A DNA stretch of 64,000 bases, from contig JAUTDP010000004.1 of assembly GCA_033439795.1 (NCBI GenBank), positions 310,001-374,000 on the forward strand, written 5' to 3'. The stretch comes from Sordaria brevicollis (lineage: Eukaryota > Ascomycota > Sordariomycetes > Sordariales > Sordariaceae). Position 1 is the stretch's first letter; every line of letters begins with the position of its first letter. Of the stretch, positions 44,301 through 55,230 are shown in pieces. Position numbers and translations under genes: made by a program. The notes below the pieces were generated by a model. It was not told where the DNA came from. It did no database searches and worked only from the letters and a program-made list of their open reading frames with translations.

Positions 44301-47300
44301 TCAGGCAGGGCAACCAATCTCTTTCGGGGCTTTTAACCCAACAACACGTTATTACAACACCCATGGCCATCGCAACAATCAATAGTCGACTGCCAATACT
44401 CCTTGTTTTGGAAGGTGTAGTGGAGCTATAATGTTCACGGCTGTGAATAAAGCCGGACGGAAGTTCCCATGCCATTCTCCATCAGCATCCACGCATTTCC
44501 GTGGTCCTCTGAGAAACGAAGGCCCGAAGCTCATCGGACTTGGAGCCATCAAGGTGTCATGAAGTCCTCACGTCGATCACTATACCTTTGGGGCTTCTCC
44601 ACGTGTAGAAGCTTGCCCTGTCTGCCGCGGAAAGGTTGAGAGGGCATGGGGACAACATGGCTGTTGCCTTCCATGCAGTTACTTGCTGACGGACTGGAGC
44701 CCTGGCCATTTCATCCTCGCTCCCGTCATCCTAGCGACTGGATGGCGACTGGTGAGAAGGTGGGAATTTCATGATGGCGACAATAACACCATCCTCAGTC
44801 GGGCGCTACCTACATTGCATATCTCCCATCCTTCCAGCCCGGCAGCTTGGATGGGGACCACATCGAGATGTCGGAGAGGGGGGTTAGGTTACAGGTACGG
44901 GGAACCTTCACTCGCCTAGCCGTGTCTCTCCCTAAGAGGATGTGCGGGAGGGTTGTCACTCACATCCACATCCGCATTCACATTTCCCAGCTTGTCACAT
45001 TTGCCACCTTTCATCTTCCTCCCATCTGTCCAATCTCTTGCTGCCGGCTATGGGGAGTGGTAACAGATCAGGAGGGTTTATCAGATGTGGGTGATGGATG
45101 ACTGGTCTATTGTTGGAACCGCACTGGGGCGTGCAGCAATATTGGTCCATCCAGCAGGCAGGCATTCTGCGTGGGCAAAAAAATCTGGACACCCCCTTCC
45201 CCCATGGTAATCTACGCGGATCAACAGCTAGATGACGCTAGCATCACTTGGCCTTTGCTATTTGCAGGCATCACAGGCTTTGCTGGGTCTGCTGGGTTGC
45301 CCGTCGAGCATCCTGACTGGACAGATCGAGGGTCCAGTTGCTCGGATTAGACCCTCTTGAGCACTGCGACGCTGACGAGGGTGTGTGAGAAATTCTCCGG
45401 GAAGCGATAAGTTACATGGGAAGTGGTTCCCCCCCAGCTACCTAGCATATACGGTGCCCAAGTGGACCGGGGAGCAGCCCCTTGAATAGCCGGGGGGAAA
45501 TTTGAGAGAAGCGAGAAAAAGGGCTCAAGTGGGTCACTGGCTATTTAACCCTCCTAAGTAGGTATGTAGGTGGTCGAGGGCAAGTGTCAAGGCTCAAGGG
45601 GGTGTCTGTGGACTTCCTTACGTTGGGGCAGTGATGAAAAAGATCCTACACAATCATGCCCACTGTCTCACTCTCACGGGCAGTCCCAGCGGAGGGGGTA
45701 AGACAAACAGGGCGGAGACAGCAGGGCGGAATGTCCCGCCTTACAGGCAAGACAGGCAGAACAGGCAAATGCTGCAACGAAGGGGGATCTGAGCCTGGGA
45801 TCCGAATGGATGATGAGCATGAGATACATAGTTGCTGGACCTTTGTGGGTATCACTAGGTCCTCTTGCCGTCCAGTGACGGATTGTGGATGTCCGCCGGA
45901 TGTCAAGTTAGTCAGACGGTCTCAAGTGGCACCGGACCGAACTTCACTGCACTGCAGTGGTAAGTTCGAATGCCGCTGGTGATGATTCAGATCCCAGCTC
46001 CCACGTCTCAGTTATCGAGCAGGTAGGTGGGTACGGGTTTTCTTCGATGGATGAGACTCGTTCGGCTCCCAAGAAGCTTCTTCCCAACCGTCGTCATGCG
46101 TTGGTCTTGTGTGTGGATTCTTTGACGCAAGTTGTCGGATGATGGGTAGAGTGAGTGAGTGAGTGAGTTTGCTAGCAGATTGCCATGTTGGGCAGAATCT
46201 GCATCTCGATTCTCGAAGTGGAAGCGATGGGCCTATCAATGTTCCGGAACCGGAAAGCGAGTTGAGGCCTGGTGGTGTTGAAGTGCTCGACTACTCGTTG
46301 GTAGGTACTTGGTGCGAATCCGACGAACCTGAAGATAGGAGGGCACCTTCTCCGCTGCTCCGCATGCGGCATGCCGTCCGTCAGTGGCCGGCAAAGTCTG
46401 CCCGCCGGCTTCACTTCTCATTTTTCACCTCTTTTAGCTACAACTCTGCCACGGCAGCTGCTCGCTTGGGAGTTGGGACACTTACCACTAATGCGCGTGT
46501 CGCTTATTTGGAATGGTGCTGGATGCAAGTGATTGCGATATGGGCCTGAAGTGCAGAGGCTCCATCCATCACAAAGGTGACACTGGCTGGGAGCGAAGTC
46601 TAGAATCATCCCGGTATTCGGGCGCCAGGTGCGGCAACCAAGCAACCAAGGAATGGCCAAGTGTCAACCGAACCGGATACTCTTGACCCCAGCCCTTCCC
46701 GGCTGAAGCTGGCGCTCTCACTTGGAGAGTTGGAGGTCACGAGCCTGAAAGCTTCCCCTCCGCCGGCAGGTAATAAGGGAGGGCCAAGGGCAGACAGACT
46801 CTTGGAGAGTCCGAGGTGTACATTCTGACCACTGCTGACCGGTCTCACCGTGACGGGCCTTGACTTAGAGATCAAGTCGTCGTAATCGACGATCAACTAG
46901 ACGTGAGCATCACGCATCTACCACCGTGAAAGACACCACGTGGAAAATGCTGTCCACGGTACAGCAACTTTCGACCGGTGTTTCCCTGTGGAATATGCGA
47001 CGCATGAGCGTCGTAGGTGGTGCTCACTACTGCTGACATTTCAGAGGAAGTGACAGACTGACACTGAAACAAGACCAATGTGGGTGGGGACTGAGAGTCG
47101 TCGGGCCGCGGTCAGACATCTATCCCAAGTTTCCAATGACCAGACGGAACGGGGTGATGGACGGTCGTTAAGGGTCCCGACGGTTCAGATGATACGCTTC
47201 GCGGTCACTGATCACCTCCTCGCAAGTGACGGTACAACGTCAACGGGGCTGAGGGTCACTTTCATCCCATCTGCAACGAGAGATGTCCAGTGATCCGGCG

Positions 47301-48600
47301 GCAGTGATCCAGTGATCCAGCTGATTTGCATACCTCTACCCACACATATACACACACGCGCGCGCACGTACGCACCCATCCGGTAGTGGTACCATCACAG
47401 ATCATCCTGATCCCCACCCTTCCCACATGCTGATGCTACTCCAGTCGTCACGCAGCACGCGGTTGCCTCAGTAGAAAAAAAAACTAGTAAAGTATATTAT
47501 GCAAATCCCCTAGAGTAAAAACCACGCAAGTGCGCATTAGCTGACGTTGCTGATGATTGCGAGATGCAAGTCTATGCTAAATATCATTGCCTACCCGGGC
47601 ACTCTAGTCGTGTGGAGGGTAAGGCCCCATTGAGACCCAACCCGCAACTGAACTAGCATCTCCGCTCCAGCTTCGGTTTGGTCTTGTAACAGTGATAGCT
47701 CCGGTGGGTTGGGACGGTAAGTACGGTACTATGCGGCGTGGATTCCGGGGGTGGTGACTGGAGTGGAAGCTTGTCTGTCCCTCGTCAAGACTTGGGGAGG
47801 TGGGTGTGAGTGTGAGTGTACACCCCGTGGAGTGAGCGTCTTCTGGAGCTAGCTCTTGAACTCGTACGCCCGGGAGTGAGGTCCACGATGTCCACGCCCC
47901 GGAGTGAAGACGCTTAACTTCCTGGGGGTCTACGAGATTAATCAAGACAGAATCCATAAGGCGTATAAGCGACCTACGGGCCCTCCAAGTGGGAACGAGG
48001 TATTTCTAGCCTTCTACCTACCTTACCACGACTTCCCCGGTTGGAGATGAAGATCAGTGGGTTTTGGACTGTGGGTCGGGTGAGCGGATTCCACTTCATT
48101 GGCGAGTGTGGATTCTGACGCTATTCGGACACTTTTGATGATGGACTTGATGGAAGTTGCCGTTCTATGGTTCTCCTGCTTCAGCACCACGAATTATTTG
48201 GGGAGCTAAAGCAGAAACAGCAACAGCGGTTGCAGATTCTCTGGACGTTGAAGCCTCACCATTTCTCAGGCGATCTTTCACTGGAGGTGGTCACAAAATC
48301 TCACACCGTACCCTAGAGGTACCTACATACATACCCAACGGGGAGTAGTCAACACGAGTTCGACCTTCCAAGTGAGGCAACTAGTCAAACAAAAAAACTC
48401 CGATTCACCAACTACCTTAGTCTAGAAATCTTTCACCGGTCTCTTCAGCCCCGTTCACCATTCCAGCGTTCAGCATCACAAGCGGAAGACCGGAGGACCG
48501 GAGGTAACCTATTGTACTTTTCACCACCGGATATCCAAAACAATCCAAGGCCAGTACATGCGGATCCAAGATCGTAACCCCATCGGAATATCGTCTAGAC
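38331..48600. other. Gene-poor interval, about 10 kb
   Basis: I read all frames and found none with a domain, coherent exon chain or start context. Long open frames such as 39398-39940 (+), 40929-41558 (-) and 41709-42467 (-) overlap equally open frames on the other strand. Short tandem motifs occur, including CTGGCTCGCT around 42800-42860, GTGA units at 46147-46168 and AGTGATCC at 47285-47320. A Z-DNA-prone tract lies at 47341-47375. No transposon ends or tRNA were seen. Confidence 0.45.
47341..47375. repeat. Alternating purine-pyrimidine (Z-DNA-prone) tract
   Basis: About 35 bases of almost strict purine-pyrimidine alternation, CACACATATACACACACG then CGCGCGCACGTACGCAC. Such tracts favour left-handed DNA under supercoiling. 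It lies in the gene-poor interval. Confidence 0.75.
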
Positions 48601-49000
48601 AGGAATAGTCGGAGTCCATTGAAGCTCGGAGTTTGCTTTTCGCTTTTCGCTTTAGCCCCAATCCCTAGCCCCAATCCCTAGATCAAGAGGGTTAAATGGG
48701 TCGGGGCGGGTAGTCGGGGGGTCAAATGGGCGAGGGGTCAAATTGGGGCTTGCTGCGCTCGCTGCGCTCGGTTCGCCTAACCTACCTATTTTGGGCGGCC
48801 TCAGTTGGGTGAAATGTGGGGAAGGCTCGCCAATGAAGGATGGCGATTGGTTGACTCGGTGGTGGTTTAGCGAGATTGGCTGGGGTTTGGGGGGATGGCA
48901 GGGGGGGGGGGATGGGCAGGGGGGGGGGTGGTCCCTGGGGGTGTCTGGGGGATGTTCACAACATGGGATGGAAGAGCAGGAGCTGGGATGACCTGGGGGT
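48601..49000 (+). repeat. G-rich segment with strong G-quadruplex potential
   Basis: The segment has G-runs of 11 and 10 at about 48901-48911 and 48919-48928, plus many GGG/GGGG runs between 48700 and 48955. It satisfies the G3+N1-7 quadruplex pattern several times over on the + strand. To its left are two tandem AGCCCCAATCCCT units (48654-48681), and ATTGGGGCT at about 48743 forms a 9-base inverted match with them. I see no gene in it. Confidence 0.7.
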
Positions 49001-51855
49001 GTATGAAGAGGTGGGACGTTCCGTGAACTTCAACACGGGGGATTCGGGATTGGGAGATGCTTGCGGTATGGGAAAGATGGGACTGTATGTTGGAAAGATG
49101 GATGTGGTGGTGTTACCAATCTGCATGGGGCGTGAGGTAGGTTGCGTGTTTTGCCGATGGGGGAGGTGAGTTGCACGGGCCGTATCCTTTCTCTGCATCA
49201 GGGGGATGCTTGGGATGAACATGTTGGGTGCTTTTGAGCGAAGGGTTCATGGTACATGGCAGGTCGGATCATGGATGACGAGTTTGCGGGCTTGAGCGCA
49301 TGGGGATTCAGCATGGGCGTTGGTAAAACCAGTGTAGAAGCCGGGGATGGAAGTTATGAATTGAGTTTGAGGATGAAAGGTCGAGGGTGTTCTCACGTGG
49401 ACTTATGGGTCAATGATGATGTTCTGTTTGGGGGCGAGATGCCGAATGAGTTAGGAATTGAAGCACAATTCATGTCCCATAATCGATAATAAGGCAAAGA
49501 CAAGTGTTCCGAGTTTAGGAAAACAACAAAGACATTGAAAGTGACCAACGTGAGGTAACACGGGACGTGGTTGTGAGGATGGCAGAGAGTAGCAGTTAAG
49601 TTTCTCTTACTTAAGTCAGTCAACGACATCCCCAGAAACAGCAATACGGCAGATGAACACTTCCAAGATACATGGTTGACCTTAAAGTCTTCAAACACAG
49701 ACCTAAATTCCACGGTGGCTTGTCCATCAATTCGGTCTCTCAACCTCAAAATCACCGGTCGAACCTCTTCACCACCGAACAAAGAGTTATATCCCATATG
49801 GAGAATTTCCACGCCAACGCCTACGATAAGACTCAGGGCTACATCAGCATTGGCGAGTTCCTCGTCCCCTAGCTCCCCCCACATCCAAGGTGTCGCCGCC
49901 AACGACCCGTCGTCAGATCACACTCCCGAGTTGACGGGCAGGTATGAAATGGGGTATGTCCACATCAGCGGTACCAAAAGATGACACTCCGACCTTCTCG
50001 ACATCCAACAGGGGTGGCAGCCTCAACTGTCCCGCAGGGAGGGTACCTACAGAAGGTCTCAACCAGAAGGCGCCACTATCAAGTTACGCCCTCCATCCGG
50101 AACATGAAATGCAGCGTCATGAGGTCCCGTTGGTCGTTGATCCTGCTTCCCGCTCATTAGGATCTCCGTCAAATGCGGCTTCATCCCCTGGTCCAGGGTC
50201 CAGGGGGTTGAAGGTTGGTCTTCACCTTGGTGATGTGCCTCTTCCCAAGGGGGTTGTCTCTCAGTGGCAGAGCGTGGGCATGCGTAGACTGCTCATGGCT
50301 GCTCGTGGCGTTCATGTTGGTGTTGGAATTACCTCTAGGGAGTGAAACGTGATCGCGTATCGGTCGGTCTGTGGTGTTGAATTCCGTCCTATTCTCCCTC
50401 GATGGGTCCTGACGCCATAGACTTCCGGGACATCAAATCACCACCCGCCCTCGGCCCGTGTACCGGTAGGCGTATTGCCTTGGCCTATCCATCTATTCCT
50501 CCGCAAGGGAGCGGCCCAGGGGCATCCATCCGCCAAAGGGGAGTTTGCATTGGTATTTCGGGTGGAATACCGGATCTTTGTGTCTCTGAGGACCAGAAAC
50601 GTAGGTAGTTGCGTACATGGAGGTGCGACTTCCTGGCTTGTGGATTGCGCCGATTTGACCCAGCCGCGTCAGATGGTGGGATTGCCAGATTATAGGGCAC
50701 ACGAAAGGCTGAAGACACCGACACAAGAGTACAGATATCGGCGCCGGAAAAGCAAAGCAGTGCGGCAGGGGCGGAACCAGCAGAGCTAGCAAGCGGCTGG
50801 CGAGGGAGTCATAGGGCCAGAATACCCCGGATGATGGAATAAGAGCAGCAGCTCTGGGGTTTTGGGCTGTAGGCATGGGGAGGTGGGACAACGACGGTTG
50901 CGCTGATCTTGTAAGATGAAACGAACGGACAGAGCTTTATTTGGTCCGGACAAAAGGCTTTACACTGGGAGTCTCAGGATATGGGATGAAAGGAAGGTGT
51001 TGCTCGATATAGCACATGTTCTTGCCTCCGGTTCCTTGATTTACCGTTTTGGCATAATCGGGGACATGGAAAGTGGCACTGGCAACCCCGTCCGACCTTC
51101 AAGTTGAGGTCGGGTGGCAGATACCATGGCAACCAGCAGTCCGGTCCGCAAGTACCTGCCAGGGGTCGCAAAAGGGAAAAGATATGGGTAGCCGTGTGGA
51201 ACTTGGTTCCCCCGGTGATCATAAGTCTGTATCTCTTCGAGGTAATGCAACTCGGTCGCCGGGGGACGGGACACTGCCCACTGGTTGCGCCCAGAACCAT
51301 TAACCTATAGCCACCTATATGGTAGATGGACAGCCCTGTATGGAACACAATTTCCTTGGTGTCAACCATGTCATGGACATGTACAACATGATCCAATCCA
51401 ATTCGGCACCACGGCAACCTCTACAATGATGAACTGGGCTTGGCAGCAACCTGTCCCGTGTACGACTTTTGTTCTCGTCACCATCCCCTCGGACAAGCTG
51501 CGTTGCCCTACGCCTGCTGTCTTCAGGGCCATAGGAACTATGAATACCTCTCCACTTCCGCTGCCCTCGCCTCCCCTGGATGGCCGCCGCAACTCTTGCA
51601 AGAGTTCTCACTGAGAATTGAATCAACCCGCATAGTAGACCATGTGGTAACGACAAAAAGGCTTGATTTTCTCTGTTAGAGATCTGCAAAACTCCCAAAA
51701 CAAAACATTCCACCAGAAGTGAACCAACTCGACTTCGCTCTTTCCCTCCTCTTTACCTCCCAAGTAAGACTCTGGAAGCCGAAGAACCAGCCCATCACAC
51801 CTGTTCACGCCCAAGTATCCGGGCCGGCAGTTCTCTCGTCTCCCGTCCAGTGCCC
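49001..51855. other. Intergenic, 3' side of the TauD dioxygenase gene
   Basis: Frames of 102-169 codons around 49393-50345 are open on both strands over the same bases and have no recognisable domain, so I do not call them. The last 200-300 bases should be the 3'-UTR of the dioxygenase. Nothing else is evident. Confidence 0.4.
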
Positions 51856-53172
51856 TTAGAGCAGCTCACCAGCCTTCGCCAACGCCTCCCTCCTGCTCGT
51901 GCTCTGAGGATCCAAGTACGGCCGCTCACCAAGCCCCACTGCACGGTTACCGAACCGCTCGCCAAAGTTATCGTAGTCGAAGGTGGCAGTGTGGAAGACG
52001 CTTCTGTTGTCCCAGATTGCTGTTTTTCATCATCACCCGTTAGCATCGATCCCATCTCTCCCTTTCCCCCTTTGTCCCCAGGATGGAAAGAAAACTCACC
52101 AATATCCCCCTCCCCCTCCCACCGAAACCTAACCTGCAAATCATGATTCCTCTGCAAAATCTCCAGCCACCACTCCAACAGTCTCTCGCTTTCCTCCTTC
52201 GTAACCCCATTAACATGCTTCACATGTCCCCCCACCGGGAACACGCTCTTCCACCCGGTAACAGGGTTGGTCCTCACCACGGGGTGCACAGCCTTCAACT
52301 CCGTCCCGACATTCTCCGGAGCCCCGCGCGGTCCGGGATGAACCTCAAACCCATTGAGTTCAGCAGCCTTGTTAAACCCGGGCTGCTGGAAAGTAGCAGT
52401 CAACCCCTCCAAAAACTTTTGGTACGGTTCTGAGAGTCTGTCGTAGATTTCGTATCCACTCGCCCAGAGGGTGTCGCCGCCGGTTTTGGGCAGCTGGACC
52501 AGACGGAGGGAGGTGTAATCAGCGGGAACGGGTTCAAAAGCAATGTCGGAGTGCCACTGGGCGGTGTACTGCTTTTTGGCTGAGAGGGAGTCGGGGAGGT
52601 CGGAGTGCCGGTAGAACTGGCGGTTTTGGATAGAGGAGATGGTGGAGATTTCCGGGTCGTTGCCGCCTAGTTCGCGGTCGGAGTTGAGGATGGGGTGGAT
52701 GTGTAGACCGGAGGTGGAGGGGCGGCCGGTTAGAGCGCCGAGGCGGAGGATGAGTTGTTTTTGGAGGTCGTTGGTTAGGTTGTGCTGGGAGCGGAAGAAG
52801 ACGACGCCGCGGCGGGAGACTGGGGTTCGTTAGTTGGGGGACAATTTGACCAGGGAGGAGGGGGAGAAGGGGAGGGGGTTGGGGTGGGGAGAGGCGAAGG
52901 GAAGACAAACTAGTAATAGCCAAATCCCGAATCAGCTCATCAGCATTGGGAGCGTTGAGCCACTCAACCAGATTAGCCTTGGGGAACTCGCGGCCGATGA
53001 TGGGAGTCACGTCAAAGTGCTCGAACTGGTCGAGAACACCGGAGAGCTTGAGAGGCTCAACATGCTGGGCGTGCTGGGTCTGGGTGGCCTGCTGCTCAGT
53101 AGTAGCTTTGTTCTTGACGTTGATGGTGGTTTGGATGGCAGCCTGGACGGCGTCGACAGCGGAGGGAGCCAT
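51856..53172 (-). CDS. TauD/TfdA-family 2-oxoglutarate-dependent dioxygenase
   Basis: Three exons, 52911-53172, 52100-52819 and 51856-52019, give 381 residues. Intron 1 has donor GTTTGT, branch AACTAACG and acceptor CCCAG. Intron 2 has donor GTGAGT, branch GCTAACGG and acceptor AACAG. The Fe(II) ligands are visible: WHSDIAFE (His177, Asp179) and the distal His337 in NRSVFHTAT. Arg349 and neighbours could bind 2-oxoglutarate. AITISRRGVVFFR and QWHSDIAFEPVPADYTSL are typical of fungal TauD proteins, which oxidise taurine, other sulfonates or related acids and use O2 and 2-oxoglutarate in the cytosol. The ATG lies in CCACCATGGC. It is divergent from an ACS-family anion transporter 2.06 kb away, which fits uptake plus oxidation of one organic acid. 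The substrate is not determined. Confidence 0.92.
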
Positions 53173-55230
53173 GGTGGTTGTTGATTGGTTGGTGTTGGTG
53201 TTGGGATGAAAGTTGTTGTCTGATGAGAGTGAGTGGCTTGAGGATGACTGGCTTGGAGTGAAGAACAGGTTGATGCCGGTGGCGATTGATGATCCTCTTA
53301 TAGATGATCGTCAGGTCCCGGAGAGAGTATGTTTCGGAGCCGGGATGGCCACATGGAGTGTTGTGCATGCATTGTTCGTGGTCGTCAGTATGTCGAACGA
53401 GGAACACCTCCGTTGTTCGCAGTGAAGACACCATCCAACAACTTCGTGATGCCAATCATAATGGCTGAATCCATGACGAGATATGGCGAATTGGTGTCGA
53501 ACTGGTTGCAACACCATCAAGAGCATCTGTTGTGATTCCGTGATCGGGCGCTGTTGTCGTCTCGGTGCCGTGGATGCGGGGAAGTGTGAAATGGGGGTGT
53601 ATATGACATTGCAACATCAGCACGGTAATGTCGTGAACCTGGGCGTTTATTTGACGTCGCTGAAGTGCAACCTACGGGAGGTAGGTATCCCGCGTCGGCG
53701 TTAAGGGTCTTTGGTTCGAATGGTGGAATTGACATAAAAGGGTTAACCGTGGGTGATGGCAACGGGTACTATTGCCAGTTGACATTTCATCCGAACGGTA
53801 TCGACCTTAGTGCTTATCTACACCTTGAAATCGATTGAGCTTATGATGAGAGGTGCTGAAAGGGGTGCTGTCGCGATGTCGGAATTGACCAATAGCCGCC
53901 CTCGCTTTGTCATTGGCGTCAGGGTCAGGGTCGAGCACGTCAACACCAGCACGCCATCAGCACCTGGCGAATTGCCAATAACTACCCCTCATCCCCCACG
54001 AATGCGATGGGTAAAGCCCACGAAGATTGATTCCAATTGCTTTTGAGGTGATCAACCGCTTGGTGACACCATTCTCAGCTTGTGCAAGTTGCGGGTTCGG
54101 ACGATGCGATGGCGATTGAGTGGTGATGAGGGTGTTGAGACACTCAATTGCAGATGAGATGCTTGGGACTTCGATTCGGAGAAATGTTGCTTTCGAGCTG
54201 AACTGGCTTCCTGAAAAGGGTCTTGATGCGTTTTCATGACCTGAAGTGTCGTGGTTGAGGCGAAATCATCCAGTGTCTCGACCATGTCTGCTGTCGTTCA
54301 TGCGTGTGGCCAGAAACCGCCACAGCTGCTTTTGAGGCTCAACTCGACCACTTCGCTACTTGCACTCCACGCAAAACCCTTCAACCTCAGCTTGAAAAGC
54401 TATTTTCGTAGCTTGGTCCAGACTCGGAGCTCTGTTCCGTTTGGTAACAGACCCTCTTGCCCTTGTAAAGGTAGGTAGAGTTGCAGACCTGATGCAGAAC
54501 CCTTATCGCTGCCCACGCCAACCTCATTCTAGCCAAGAATCACGTCTGCACGTACTATCAATCCGTGGCGCCGGGCCAGAACTTTAGGATCTCTCTTTCT
54601 TCGCCTCCTTCATTGTGTCTTCCCTTTTCTCCAAGCCTTGGACACCTTGGCTCCGAAAGCTTGGGACGCGGGAGAGGACAACAGGACGTGGCGAGCCATT
54701 GCAGAGGCTGAACCTTTCTCTGAAAGGAACCCAAGAGGGCCAAGACTTGCGAAATGTCCCCGCGTATGAGAAGCCGTACCAGTTGTATGGATTCCGAAGT
54801 TGCGCTGAGAACCTGGAACCCAGTGGCAACCAACCAACCTCCAGCCGTGAATGGCGATTGGAGCAACGCGGGGGGGGGGGGGGAGCTCCCATCCTATTCG
54901 GTATTTGCTGGGCTGCGACGTCGGGATTCCGTGATTGTGCTTCGTTTCTCTTGGTGCTGCATTGTCTTGCATCTCGCGGGTGATGATGTGCAACTCCTTC
55001 GCCATGTCGAAATCCGCACCCTGAAGCCTGTCAACCTGTTATACCTTTGTCGATCTGTGTCTCCCGAGCTGTAAACTCATATAGAGACCCGTGTTCCCGA
55101 CTATGGTTATGATGTTCCCGTTCCAACTGTCCAAGCAACCAAAGCCCCGGATGTTCGACAGCCTGATCTTTGAATCCCATCTCTTCTCCCATCTCACTAC
55201 TCTCCCCAAGCCCGGCCACGCTCCCGAGCC
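53173..55230. other. Shared divergent intergenic region of dioxygenase and transporter
   Basis: 2.06 kb between two divergent start codons, so it should contain both promoters. I looked for the CYS3-type palindrome ATGRYRYCAT and did not find a match. A G14 run lies at 54870-54883. No ORF here has support. Confidence 0.45.
54870..54883. repeat. G14 homopolymer
   Basis: Fourteen consecutive G followed by AGCTCCC, in the divergent promoter region. Such runs are unstable and prone to sequencing error in length. Confidence 0.9.

Noticed and set aside
48654..48681. Telomere-like CCCTAG units
   Set aside because: The units are AGCCCCAATCCCT, only two copies, and do not match the TTAGGG repeat.
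48750..48775. Similarity to a plasmid origin sequence (GCTGCGCTCGCTGCGCTCGG)
   Set aside because: The match is a short run of a repeated CGCTGCGCT motif and does not extend into vector sequence on either side.
49393..50345. Open frames of 169 codons (-) and 102 and 133 codons (+) over the same region
   Set aside because: Both strands are equally open, there is no domain, and I found no coherent splice chain joining them.
53700..53745. GGTTCGAATGG resembling a tRNA B box
   Set aside because: No cloverleaf can be drawn around it and there is no A box or Pol III terminator in position.
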